This document shows positions 53,708 through 62,583 of a stretch of DNA of 64,000 nucleotides, in pieces (position 1 is the stretch's first letter; each line of letters opens with the position of its first letter). The notes under the pieces are model-generated. The model made no database searches and was not told the origin of the DNA. It was given only the letters and a program-made list of their open reading frames with translations. The position numbers and the translations under genes are program-made. The DNA comes from CAZEHO01 sp964511945 (GTDB lineage Bacteria > Actinomycetota > Acidimicrobiia > Spongiisociales > UBA11373). The stretch covers positions 310,001-374,000 of the forward strand of contig CAZEHO010000002.1 in the NCBI GenBank assembly GCA_964511945.1, in the 5' to 3' direction.

Positions 53708-54808
53708 TTACTGCTCGGCGCACGCCTCCACGGCTTTCCGGATCTCGGTGCGCAGCACCTCCGGGATCACATCGGCGACATTGAATCCGTCTGTCACCGC
53801 ATCGGCGGCGTCCACGAAGGCGGCCGCGGCGTATTGCGGAGCTCCGGCGCACTCCGGGAGGGTCAGCAAGCTCCCCACCGACAGGTTGGTCTCCCACCAG
53901 CCGGCCTTGTAGATCAACTCGGTGGCGGCGGTGAAGGCGTCGACATCGACGTCCAGATCTCCTGCTTCCTCGGTGATCACCCGGTCCAGAGCCGGCCAGT
54001 GGTCCTGCAGCATGAACGAGCGAAGCAGGTCGACCCCGACGGCATCAACCAGCGCCTCGGAGCCGACACCGGAGTAGAGCCCGGCGAGATCGGCGACGGT
54101 TGACCTGTTGGCCGGATCGTTGGCCGGCCCGCCGCAAGCGAACCGGTGAGCCAGAAGCGTGCTGTCCATCCCTGCAGCCTGTGCGGTCAGATTGAGTGCC
54201 TCGAGACCGAAGAAGTCCTGGACCGCATTGGTTGCCGGGTTGTCGGACAGCCGCATCATCAGGTCGAGGAGATCGCCGAGCGGCTCGGTGCGGGCGTTCC
54301 CGGCACCGGCACAGGTGTCGTCGTACACAGGGATTGCGGTAGCGCTCGCCTCCTCCGGGTTGGGCTCGGTGGTGATCCACCGGATCGCGTGGAGGTGATG
54401 GATCACCTTGACGCTGCTCGCCGGGTAGAAGGCATGCTCTGGGTTGAGGGAGGCGACGGTGTCCCCGCCGATTTGCCGGACGATGAAGCCGTAGGTGCCG
54501 CCGGTGACTCGCTCGGTCAGCCACTCGTCCCCATGGAGTGAGCTGGCGAGGCATGCCGCGTCGTCCGTCGAGCAGAACGGCCGTGGGTTCTCCGGGGTGG
54601 TCGTGGTCGTCGGACTCGATGTGGTGGTTGTGCTCGGCGTTGTGGTCGTCGCAGGGACCGTGGTTGAGGTGGCCGGCGCTGCGGTTGTAGAGACCGGGGT
54701 CGTGGTGGTGGGCGCCAATGCCGATGTGCTGGGCTGGGTTCCACCGGTGCTGCAGGCGGCAACCAGCAGCCCGAGCAGGGTTCCGATGAGTCCGAGCCGG
54801 TGGCGCAT
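53708..54808 (-). CDS. Lipoprotein with class A beta-lactamase-like domain
   Basis: 366 residues. The signal ends at LVAAC, then a Thr/Pro linker to about residue 75, then the beta-lactamase fold: PASSVKVI holds the catalytic SxxK, LMMRLSDNPATN the SDN triad, and IYKAGWW stands at the KTG position. It may be a beta-lactamase or a related serine hydrolase. Anchoring at the membrane fits either. The KTG box reads KAG. It is divergent from nothing close: the cyclase gene ends 23 bp upstream on the same strand. Confidence 0.82.
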   Translation of the reverse strand: MRHRLGLIGTLLGLLVAACSTGGTQPSTSALAPTTTTPVSTTAAPATSTTVPATTTTPSTTTTSSPTTTTTPENPRPFCSTDDAACLASSLHGDEWLTERVTGGTYGFIVRQIGGDTVASLNPEHAFYPASSVKVIHHLHAIRWITTEPNPEEASATAIPVYDDTCAGAGNARTEPLGDLLDLMMRLSDNPATNAVQDFFGLEALNLTAQAAGMDSTLLAHRFACGGPANDPANRSTVADLAGLYSGVGSEALVDAVGVDLLRSFMLQDHWPALDRVITEEAGDLDVDVDAFTAATELIYKAGWWETNLSVGSLLTLPECAGAPQYAAAAFVDAADAVTDGFNVADVIPEVLRTEIRKAVEACAEQ

Positions 54809-54831
54809 GCCGCCAGGTTACGGCTGCGGTG

Positions 54832-57800
54832 CTATCCGGCTGCGGCTTGCTCGCCGGCTCGGGGGAGTGCTGCCGCCCACACCGCACGGCGCGATTCGGT
54901 TCCGGTCCGGTCGATCCACTCGAGTGCAGCCTCCGCCGCCTGACGGGCCGCCGGGTTGGAGAGTCCGACGACCTTGGCAAAGGCCACCTGGGCTTCCGCC
55001 AGATTGTCCGGAAGCACCCGAACCGCCCAGTCGTCGAGGATGTCGACGAAGGACGCTGCCGCGCTCTCGGTGTCGCCCTGTAGTGCCGTCTTGATGGCGG
55101 TGGCGTAGTCGGTGGCGCGGGGAAAGTCGTTGGACGATTCGGCCATCGCTTCGAGCACCGCGTCGATCTTGTCGATGTCGCCGAGCCAAGCGGCCCCGAT
55201 TGCGGCGTACCACATGCCGGCGAAGTTCACGTCCGGATCGATCCCCATGCCCAATTGATAGACCTCTTCCCAGGCGCCCATATCCGTTTGGAGATCGGCC
55301 TTGAAGATGTCGAAGCCGGTTCGCAGCTGAGGGTCGGCGGAGCCGTCGAAGTAGGTGGCAGCTGCCCAGCCGCGGTCGAATGCCGCTCGATCTCCGGTGG
55401 TTCTGAGTTCGACACGGGCCCGATGCAGTGCAGCGCCCTGCTTCCAGAACTCGGTCAGATCCTCGGCCTCGAGTTCGTCGAGTCGGCGGAGCGCAGACTC
55501 GTATTCGCCGGCGGAGATGTCATCGTCGACCTGGTCCGCTGTGTGGCGGACGAGCCATGACAGGTTCTGAGCCCGGGCGATCACGTGGCCGAGACGGTCG
55601 ATGATCCGGCGCGCCTCCTGCGGATTACGTGTCTGGATGATCGCTCCGAGGTTGTTCAGTGCTCGCCCTGCGGCTTCGAGGATCCCGCGCTGTTCGGCTT
55701 CGTCGGCTGCCCCCCGCAGCAGGGTGTAGGTCTCGATGCGTCGTCCCATGAACCCAAGGGCGGTGGCCTTGGAGATCAGGGTGTGGAGCACGATCTCGAT
55801 TTCTTCGATCTCCTGGGCGTACGGGAGGAGGCGGTCGGCGGCGGTGACTGCCTCGGGTCCGTGGAGAGTCAGCGCGAAGCTGCGCGCCGCCTCGGCTGCG
55901 AGCTGGATAGACACCAGGTCGTCGACCTTGTCGAGCCCTTCGTACACATCGCGGATCGCCTCGAGCGCCTTGTCGGATTGGTAGTGGCTGTTGTACGTCG
56001 CGGCCATGGCGGTGGCGGCGCGGCGCACCCCGTCCACATGTCCTGTGCTCTCGAAATGTGCTCTGGCCCCGGTGAGGTGCTCGATGGCACGCTCCGGTTC
56101 GTTGTTGGTGCTCGCCGGATATGCGACCTTGATGCTGAGCTCGGCCCGTGTGGCCTCGTCGGGGGCGAGTTCGATTGCCTCCTCGAGCAGATCGACCGCC
56201 TGCTCGTACGAATGCAGTGCCTCGGCCCGTGCTGCGGCCGTGGTGAGAGCGTCGATTGCCCGCAGCACCATGTCGTCCTTCTCCGGACCGGCAGGAGTGG
56301 CTTCGTAGGCGCCCATGTAGTGCCCGGCGACGACGCCGGCCAGCTCGGGCTCCTCCCGGGAGGACAGGTATTCGGCCACCGCCAGGTGCTTCGCCCGCCG
56401 GTCGTCCCGGTTCAGACGCTGGTAGGCGACCTCGTGGATGAGCGACTGCACGAAGCGGTACTGGCCGCGTTCCGGCGACCGCGGATCATCCTCGAGTTCC
56501 AAGAGCTCGAGATGGATCAGAGGGAGCAACGCGGCTTCGCACCCGGTGGCATCCTCATCTCGCAGCCGGGCGATCGAATCGAGCGTGAACGTCTGTCCGA
56601 GGATGGCGCCGTCCTGGAGCAGTGAGTAGGCGGTGGCATCGAGGCGATCGAGGCGGGCGCCGATCACCGTCTGGAGCGTTTCCGGCAGGGCCAGTTCGGC
56701 GGCATCACCCTCGAACACCCATTCGCCGTTCGCAGCGCGCAGGTCGCCGGCGGCGGTGAGCATCCGCACCAACTCGACTGCGTACAGCGGGAACCCGGCG
56801 GCGCGGTCCGCGATCCGATCGACGACCTCGTCGCCGACACCGGGGAGGTACTGCTGCAGCATCGAGCGCATTTCAGAGTCCACCAGCGGGCTGAGACGTA
56901 CCGCCATGGAGCTGCGGTGCTGGGTGCCCCACGCCGGGTGGTGCTCCAGCAGGTCGGGTCGGGACAGGGTGACCACCAGGATCGGTGAGCGAGTGGAGCG
57001 TTCCACCAGCTCACCGATGAAGTCGAGCAGCCCGGGATCGGCCCAGTGGAGGTCCTCGAACACCATCACCGCCGGGCCCTGGGCCGCGATGTGCTGGAAG
57101 AAGGAGCGAAGGGCGGCGAACAACTCGGCGCGGGTGCCGGCCGGCATCTCGGCAAGTCCGAGGAGGCCGGCGAGCCGGGGCTCGATCCACTGCCGATCGT
57201 CCTCAGAGGGGACGAACTCGGCGATCGTCGTGCGTAGTCGGGTGCGGGAACGCGCCGGTTCCTCATCCTCAACGATCCCGGCGCGGCGCCGGACCATCTC
57301 TCCGAGCGCCCAGAAGGTCACTCCCTCGCCGTAGGAGGGGGACCGGCCCCAGTGCCAGTAGATGGTCTCGGTGTACCCGTCGATGTGGTTGCGGAACTCC
57401 TCGGCGAGGCGGCTCTTGCCGATGCCGGCTTCCCCGATCACGGAGACGAGGCGAGCCCGCTGGTCGGTCTCGATCCCCGACAGCGCATCCTTGAGCATGC
57501 GTAGCTCGTTGTCTCGCCCGACGAACGGGGGATGACGGATCTCGTCCTCGGCCCGGCCGCCGACCATCGAGGCGACCCGCAGGGCCCGCCATGCCGGAAC
57601 CGTTTCAACCTTGCCTTTGAGGGTCTGCTCGCCGAGGAACTCGTAGTCGATTGCCCGGTTGGTGACGGCCTCGGTGCCGGGCCCGACGTTGACGGTCCCC
57701 GGCGTCGCCAGTGATTCCAGACGGGAGGCGACGTTCACCAGGTCGCCGACCACGAGGCCCTTCTCGTTGCCGCCGGGAGCGACCGATGTGGTCCCGGAAT

Positions 57801-58311
57801 TGACCCCGGCGCGAAGAGCGAGCCCCGGGATGTTCATCTCGACCCCGAGGGCACCCACCATGTCCACGAGTTCGAGGGCGGCGCGAACGGCCCGCTGGGC
57901 GTCGTCCTCACGGGCGGCGGCGGCGCCCCAGATCCCCATGACTGCATCGCCGATGAACTTGTCGACGACGCCCCCGAACCGCTCGATGATCTCCCGGGCG
58001 CGTTCGAAGTAGACGGTCAGCAGGTCCCTGATGTCTTCGGAGTCGTGCGCCTCGGAGATGCTGGTGAACCCGACCATGTCGGCGAACAGCACCGAGATGA
58101 AACGCTGTTCGGCCCGGGCCGGTTCGACGTTCGGCGACGATGCTACGGGAGCCGGCGTTGTGGCCAGTGAGGTCCCGCAGTTCCCGCAGAACTTGTCACC
58201 CGGATCGTTGCCGGAGCCGCACGCCGCGCACGTCGCGTCAAGCGCCGTCCCGCACTCCTTGCAGAACTTGCGATCGGCTCGGTTCTCCGTGCCGCACTCC
58301 CGACAGACCAT
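54832..58311 (-). CDS. Zinc-ribbon, nucleotide-cyclase, AAA-ATPase and TPR protein
   Basis: 1159 residues. Two zinc ribbons (CRECGT ... CKECGT and CAACGS ... CGNCGT) occupy residues 3-50. A class III cyclase domain (about 68-240) has FADMVGFTSISE and FIGDAVMGIWG, with both metal-binding Asps. Then comes an AAA/STAND ATPase with FVGRDNELRML and Walker A GEAGIGKS (about 300), and a long helical TPR-like part (about 640-1159). This resembles actinobacterial cyclase/ATPase regulators. It would make cAMP or a related signal under ATPase control, in the cytoplasm. Regulator targets are not known. Confidence 0.9.
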   Translation of the reverse strand: MVCRECGTENRADRKFCKECGTALDATCAACGSGNDPGDKFCGNCGTSLATTPAPVASSPNVEPARAEQRFISVLFADMVGFTSISEAHDSEDIRDLLTVYFERAREIIERFGGVVDKFIGDAVMGIWGAAAAREDDAQRAVRAALELVDMVGALGVEMNIPGLALRAGVNSGTTSVAPGGNEKGLVVGDLVNVASRLESLATPGTVNVGPGTEAVTNRAIDYEFLGEQTLKGKVETVPAWRALRVASMVGGRAEDEIRHPPFVGRDNELRMLKDALSGIETDQRARLVSVIGEAGIGKSRLAEEFRNHIDGYTETIYWHWGRSPSYGEGVTFWALGEMVRRRAGIVEDEEPARSRTRLRTTIAEFVPSEDDRQWIEPRLAGLLGLAEMPAGTRAELFAALRSFFQHIAAQGPAVMVFEDLHWADPGLLDFIGELVERSTRSPILVVTLSRPDLLEHHPAWGTQHRSSMAVRLSPLVDSEMRSMLQQYLPGVGDEVVDRIADRAAGFPLYAVELVRMLTAAGDLRAANGEWVFEGDAAELALPETLQTVIGARLDRLDATAYSLLQDGAILGQTFTLDSIARLRDEDATGCEAALLPLIHLELLELEDDPRSPERGQYRFVQSLIHEVAYQRLNRDDRRAKHLAVAEYLSSREEPELAGVVAGHYMGAYEATPAGPEKDDMVLRAIDALTTAAARAEALHSYEQAVDLLEEAIELAPDEATRAELSIKVAYPASTNNEPERAIEHLTGARAHFESTGHVDGVRRAATAMAATYNSHYQSDKALEAIRDVYEGLDKVDDLVSIQLAAEAARSFALTLHGPEAVTAADRLLPYAQEIEEIEIVLHTLISKATALGFMGRRIETYTLLRGAADEAEQRGILEAAGRALNNLGAIIQTRNPQEARRIIDRLGHVIARAQNLSWLVRHTADQVDDDISAGEYESALRRLDELEAEDLTEFWKQGAALHRARVELRTTGDRAAFDRGWAAATYFDGSADPQLRTGFDIFKADLQTDMGAWEEVYQLGMGIDPDVNFAGMWYAAIGAAWLGDIDKIDAVLEAMAESSNDFPRATDYATAIKTALQGDTESAAASFVDILDDWAVRVLPDNLAEAQVAFAKVVGLSNPAARQAAEAALEWIDRTGTESRRAVWAAALPRAGEQAAAG

Positions 58312-58432
58312 GGACCCTCCTCAGCTGCGCTGGGAGCGTACCGACTGCGGGTGACGAGTGCAGGGACTACCGATTCAGGAAGACGAGAAGCGGCCGACTG
58401 GTTGTACAGTGATGACAGGCGCAAAGCCTCTC

Positions 58433-58788
58433 GGGGGTGACATGGTTTCGACTCTGAGGGTTGAGGCGCCGGAAGCGAGCCGAGGTCCCCGGAGTCCTCG
58501 TTAAAGAGCCGGGAAACACCATATGTGCCGAGGACAACCTCGCACTGGCTGCCTGATTAGGTAGCTCGTCCGCCCGCCGGGTGCCCCTACCGGTGGACCG
58601 GGCGTCACTTTCAGGGGCTGCCCCCGCCGGGGTTCCGGGACCGGCGGGTCAAGCACAACTCCGGATAGGGGTTCGGGATACGAGCCGATAGCGTCCCGTC
58701 CTCCCGAAACACTCGCTACCGGCTGCGCTCGGAGATGCCGGCGCTGATGCCTCAGAGGACCGGGGTTCGACTCCCCGCACCTCCACCA
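58433..58788 (+). ncRNA. ssrA: tmRNA
   Basis: The 5' GGGGGTG (58433-58439) pairs with the 3' CACCTCC (58778-58784), with one G-U pair, before ACCA, giving a tRNA-like acceptor. The T-arm ggttcgactcc and encoded CCA end at 58788. The tag frame 58527-58556 reads GCC to TGA and encodes AEDNLALAA, ending in the degradation signal LAA. It rescues stalled ribosomes together with SmpB. A 9-residue tag is on the short side. Resume at the GCC is inferred. Confidence 0.93.
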
Positions 58789-59004
58789 GGAGGGCGGACC
58801 ACGACGTGGCTACGCGTGGTCCGCTCTTTGCGTTTGGTTCTGTTGTGTGTGTTTGCGCGGTGAAGGTTCGACTCCCCGCACCTCCACCAGGAGGGCGGAC
58901 CGCGACGTGGCTACGCGTGGTCCGCTCTTTGCGTTTGGTTCTGTTGTGTGTGTTTGCGCGGTGAAGGTTCGACTCCCCGCACCTCCACCAGGAGGGCGGA
59001 CCGC
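58764..59004. repeat. 101-bp tandem repeat containing the tmRNA 3' end
   Basis: Two full copies (58764-58864, 58865-58965) and a partial third (58966-59004) repeat the tmRNA T-arm, CCA and terminator hairpin, then a spacer. They differ by one base in the hairpin (a to g). Only the first copy belongs to the tmRNA. Direct copies of a tmRNA 3' end are typical of att sites of elements that integrate in ssrA, although simple tandem duplication would look alike. Confidence 0.9.
58795..58829 (+). terminator. ssrA terminator
   Basis: A 9-bp perfect stem (58795-58803 with 58815-58823) is followed by CTCTTT at 58824-58829, just after the tmRNA end. The second copy, with one G-U pair, is at 58896-58930. 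Confidence 0.85.
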
Positions 59005-59020
59005 TCACCGCAGCAGCCCA

Positions 59021-59926
59021 TCAGTCCATAGGAGGTGGCAGCGCCGCGGTCTCCTCGGCGATGAGGCGCTCCACCTGTCTGCCGTAGGCGGCTCGTTCGC
59101 GATCGGTCAGCTGGGAGGTGATCTCGGTGAATCGCGGGCCGTTCAGCACGCTCGTTGCCACGTGCGGATTGGGATGTTTGAGATCGAAGTCCAGCATCAC
59201 CCGATCATGATCCTCGGGCGGCACGCCGGCATCGGTGAGGGCGCTCCGCATTGAGAGTTCACGCTGCCGGAAACCGGCGGCGAAGCGGCTCGAATCGCGC
59301 ATCATCTCGAGGGCAGCGACCAGCCACGGCTCCTGGTCCCCAAAGGCGTGGATTTCCCGGAACGTCCCCGAGTACCGCCGGGGGGTCATCTGGCTGTGCT
59401 GCTCGACGGCCGTGAACAGGGTCGACCGAAAGCCGGCGTTGAGCAGCAGCCAGGCTGCCGCCATCCGCGCGGTCCGTCCGTTGCCGTCGGCGAAGGGATG
59501 GACGAAGAGCAGTTCCATGTGCACCCGGATGGTGGCCAGCAGCGGGGGCTCCACGCCGTCGTTGGCTCGATCGAGCACCGTGGCGACGAGGCGCGGGACG
59601 TGTCGAGGATGCGGGGTCGTGACCCTGCGGCCGACCCTGGCACCGCCGCTGCGGTAGGCCCCTCCATCGCCCGTGAGGCCGCGATGGAGGTCAATGAGAA
59701 GTTCCTCGGTGAGTGGTCCAGGTGCCGAGGTAACCATCGCGACGAGCCGGTCGAAGGTCGCCGCCAGGCGGGCTCGCTCCTCGGGTGCAGGGGTTCGCTT
59801 CGTGAACTCGCGCCGGATCAGGCCGCGCCATTGCGCCGGCCCGGGGAGGCGCTCGTCGACGATGCGGCGCTGAGCTGCGATTTCATCGAGCAGGGGATCG
59901 ATGCGATGGCGCGCCAGCGTGGTCAC
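59021..59926 (-). CDS. Fic-domain protein
   Basis: 301 residues from GTG 59926, chosen for the GAGGAGGGG ribosome-binding site and the GTGA overlap with the upstream gene. The Fic core is complete: HPFADGNGRTAR. Fic enzymes transfer AMP or another phosphate group to target proteins. A clear inhibitory (S/T)xxxE(G/N) helix is not evident to me, so control may be by the linked membrane protein or another factor. Longer open frame upstream is antisense of the membrane gene. It ends 17 bp from the repeated tmRNA ends. Confidence 0.88.
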   Translation of the reverse strand: MTTLARHRIDPLLDEIAAQRRIVDERLPGPAQWRGLIRREFTKRTPAPEERARLAATFDRLVAMVTSAPGPLTEELLIDLHRGLTGDGGAYRSGGARVGRRVTTPHPRHVPRLVATVLDRANDGVEPPLLATIRVHMELLFVHPFADGNGRTARMAAAWLLLNAGFRSTLFTAVEQHSQMTPRRYSGTFREIHAFGDQEPWLVAALEMMRDSSRFAAGFRQRELSMRSALTDAGVPPEDHDRVMLDFDLKHPNPHVATSVLNGPRFTEITSQLTDRERAAYGRQVERLIAEETAALPPPMD

Positions 59927-61875
59927 TTCGACCCCTCCTCGCACGCCCGAGCCCTGGCGCAGGCCTCGTTGGCGGCGGCCTGCGCCTCGACGGCCTCGGC
60001 CGTCGCCTGAACCGCATCCGTCATCGCTTCTTGAGAGCGCTCCTGGGCGGCCGTCGCTTCGGAGTCTGCGTCGCGCGCCGCTTGTTGTGCCTCGGCCATC
60101 CGGGAGAGGTACTGCGGTGCGTCGGTCCGGCCCTCCAGATCCGTTACATGTGCCTGCCGCTCGGCGGCCCGCTGCTCGGCTTCTTCCGCTTCTGCTGCCG
60201 CCCGGCGTGCCTCTTCCTCGGCGGCCTCGGCGCGTTCCTGGGCGATCACGGCCAGACGGCGCAGTTCCCGGCACTCCTCCCAGAGTCTCAGACACTCGGG
60301 CGGGGTCTTCTTGCGGGGGAAGACGGTGATCCAACTGTCGGCTTCGATGAGGATGACCGGATCGTTCGGTGGCACCGGTGCCGGCTGCGGGGACCCTTCG
60401 TCGGTGGTTTCGTCCGACGTCTCCTCGGTCGTTGTTGTGCTGGTCGTGGTCGTCGTGGTCGTCGTGGTGGTCGTCCCGAGGTCGTCGGTGGTGGTGGTCT
60501 CGTCGTCGGCGTCCCAGCCGTCCTCCTCGGGCGTACCGACGACGTGGCCGACGATGCCGCCCTCGTACGTCTCCTGTTCCGGCTGCGGCTCGTCCTCCTG
60601 TTTCTCCTTCCGGGCCGCGAGGAAGCGGCGCAGGAACCGCAGCAGGAACCAGGCCAGCGGTGGGGCGACCACAAGGAGCAGGATCAGCCACCACAGTGCG
60701 AACTCGCGGTCGTCCGGGGCGGATGTGGCCGGAGTCTCGTCCTGGACGGTCACCGAATCGTCATCCCCGACGGCGACCGCATCTTCGTCATCCCCGTCGG
60801 CGACTGCGCTGTCGTCGCCATCGTCGACCACCGCGATGGGTTCGTCGTCCACGACGGCCGGTTCTTCGGGCTCATCAACGACCGCCGGCTCCGGGTCATC
60901 GATCACGATGAGCGGCTCGTCCTCGTCATCCTCGATGATGATCTCGGTGTCGTCGTCGACAATCACCGGCTCGAGGTCCGAGAAGAGCAGCACGATCGGA
61001 GGCTCCTCGTCGCCCCGGTATGTGTTTGGTCCTGCGGGAAGGTCGGGGAATGTCAGTGCAGCGACGGTGTCGGGCTGGCCGGGACGGTCGCTGCTGGTGG
61101 CGAAGATGCCGGTTCGGGTGCCGGCTGTGACCGTCTCGTCCCCGGGTACGACCCACACCGCCGTGTCGTCGGTGATGGCGACACGGGTGTCGTGCCCTTG
61201 CGAAACGAATCGTCCGAGGGCGTCCTGGTAGAAGAGGAGTTCGACATCGCTCCAGCCGTCGACGTACCGGACGACGTAGGCCTCCCCGAGCAGGATGAAG
61301 AGGTCGAGTGGTACCACCGCCTGGAATGCCCCATCGAATCCGAGGAAGATCTCATAGTTGAAGGCCCCGGTGGTGTCACCGGGGAACGGCGAGTCGAGGT
61401 TCACGACAAACACGTCGAACCCGGCGGCGAACGGACTCCCGGTCCCATCGTCGGTCAGGGGACAGGCGACCTGATATCCGTCGTGCCCGCCACACGCGAA
61501 GGGTGCACCCGATCCGAAGAACTCGGCGACATCGCCGCCGGAGGAATCGACTCGGAAATGCCCGAAGCCGGCGATGCTCGTGTCGAGGGGAACGGTGTTG
61601 GGTCCGCCGTAGGGACTGAACGGAGTGCCTGGAGGGACATCGACGAACGCGCTCGAATCCTCCAACTGCACCCCGAATCCCGCTCCGGGAAACAGGACAT
61701 CGAGCGTGGCATCGATCGGAGGAGGAACCTGCGCGGTTGCGGACGCCGCTGGCAGCAGAGCCAGTGGCAGCACCATCCAGGACATGAACCGGGCGAACCG
61801 GCCGGTCCCGGGCCGGTCGCCGCTGCTTGCGGCCGGCCGGGCAGTACCGAACGGCATCCCTCGATGACGGCTCAT
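59923..61875 (-). CDS. Surface membrane protein with cytoplasmic coiled coil, coupled to Fic
   Basis: 650 residues from ATG 61875, behind GGGAGG. A signal peptide (LPLALLPAASATAQ) is followed by an outer beta-rich domain to about 300, an acidic Val/Asp/Glu repeat region (300-385), one helix (about 390-412, FALWWLILLLVVAPPLAWFL) with Arg-rich flank on the inside, a Thr-rich linker, and an Ala/Glu coiled coil (about 530-645). The topology is outside N, inside C. No family recognised. The 4-bp overlap with fic implies a joint role, possibly as sensor or anchor for Fic. Confidence 0.78.
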   Translation of the reverse strand: MSRHRGMPFGTARPAASSGDRPGTGRFARFMSWMVLPLALLPAASATAQVPPPIDATLDVLFPGAGFGVQLEDSSAFVDVPPGTPFSPYGGPNTVPLDTSIAGFGHFRVDSSGGDVAEFFGSGAPFACGGHDGYQVACPLTDDGTGSPFAAGFDVFVVNLDSPFPGDTTGAFNYEIFLGFDGAFQAVVPLDLFILLGEAYVVRYVDGWSDVELLFYQDALGRFVSQGHDTRVAITDDTAVWVVPGDETVTAGTRTGIFATSSDRPGQPDTVAALTFPDLPAGPNTYRGDEEPPIVLLFSDLEPVIVDDDTEIIIEDDEDEPLIVIDDPEPAVVDEPEEPAVVDDEPIAVVDDGDDSAVADGDDEDAVAVGDDDSVTVQDETPATSAPDDREFALWWLILLLVVAPPLAWFLLRFLRRFLAARKEKQEDEPQPEQETYEGGIVGHVVGTPEEDGWDADDETTTTDDLGTTTTTTTTTTTSTTTTEETSDETTDEGSPQPAPVPPNDPVILIEADSWITVFPRKKTPPECLRLWEECRELRRLAVIAQERAEAAEEEARRAAAEAEEAEQRAAERQAHVTDLEGRTDAPQYLSRMAEAQQAARDADSEATAAQERSQEAMTDAVQATAEAVEAQAAANEACARARACEEGSK

Positions 61876-61899
61876 GTCCCTCCCAGGACCTCTCCAACC

Positions 61900-62229
61900 C
61901 TATCGGACGGTGCAGCGCGGGGTTCTCTCCACGAACGGGCCCGTCGCGAGCCGAGAGCCGATGTGGCCGTACAGGGTGCGTCCTTCGCGTTCGGCAGCTT
62001 CGGCACCCGCCTCCACGGTCGTGACCTCACCGTCGATTCGGAGTTCAAGCCGTCCCGACTCGATGACGTAGTGCTCCTGCTGCGCCGGGTGGAAGTGGGG
62101 GAGGGGCGTGCTCGAGTCGGGCACGTAGGTGGCCCGCATGGCATGGAGCGCACCATCGCTCTCCGCCCCGGCTGTCAGGAACTCCACGGTGGCGTTGCCG
62201 TCGTCGAACCTGCTCCCGGCCGCACTCAT
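61900..62229 (-). CDS. Small cupin-domain protein
   Basis: 109 residues from ATG 62229. The cupin motif 1 region PLPHFHPAQQEHYVIESGRL is clear, with His/His/Glu metal ligands. Motif 2 (with its His) is not visible: the C-terminus after VEAGAE does not look like a cupin, so the gene may be shifted or truncated. The ATGA overlap with the DUF1801-like gene shows a pair. Confidence 0.65.
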   Translation of the reverse strand: MSAAGSRFDDGNATVEFLTAGAESDGALHAMRATYVPDSSTPLPHFHPAQQEHYVIESGRLELRIDGEVTTVEAGAEAAEREGRTLYGHIGSRLATGPFVERTPRCTVR

Positions 62230-62581
62230 GATCCCCTCGATTCGCACCAGGCGGCGGCCACGGAGTGGATCTCGACGGCTGCTGCTTCGACCTCGGCGCG
62301 GTCGGCGAACTTCATGTATCGGGCGGTTTCCCCGCCACCCTCCAGGCGGGGTCGGTCCCCGGGATCGATGCACCGGTATGAAACATCAGGCTGACGTGGG
62401 CCTTGGTGCGCGGATTGAGGCTCGCCATGTTGCCGTCGAACACGAACGTCGGGCTGTTCCACTTGGTTGTTTCGGTCATCCGCTCGTCCTCGAGGATGAA
62501 CTCACGGATTCGCAGCATGGCGTCCTTGGCCGGGTGTTCGTACTCGGCGAACCAGGCATCGGCCTCGGGGTTCACAGGCAT
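62226..62581 (-). pseudogene. DUF1801-like gene with a one-base frameshift
   Basis: The first frame from ATG 62581 gives ADAWFAEYEHPAKDAMLRIRE to MFHTGASIPGTDP. The family pattern then continues in the next frame as RLEGGGETARYMKFADRAE to the stop at 62226. The break lies near the four-G run at 62348-62351, and adding one G (a C on the coding strand) restores one frame of about 118 residues. A real mutation and a homopolymer sequencing error look the same here. Function unknown. Confidence 0.8.
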
Positions 62582-62583
62582 GA

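Noticed and set aside
58764..59004. CRISPR array
   Set aside because: The repeated unit is 101 bp, contains the tmRNA 3' end and terminator, and has no variable spacers.
58789..59020. Extra tRNA genes, because of the repeated ggttcgactcc and CCA
   Set aside because: Only the T-arm and acceptor 3' strand are present; no 5' acceptor, D-arm or anticodon arm pairs with them.
60031..62394. 787-codon plus frame opposite the Fic partner gene
   Set aside because: The minus gene has a signal peptide, helix, coiled coil and ribosome-binding site; the plus frame has only Gly/Val/Arg-rich shadow sequence.
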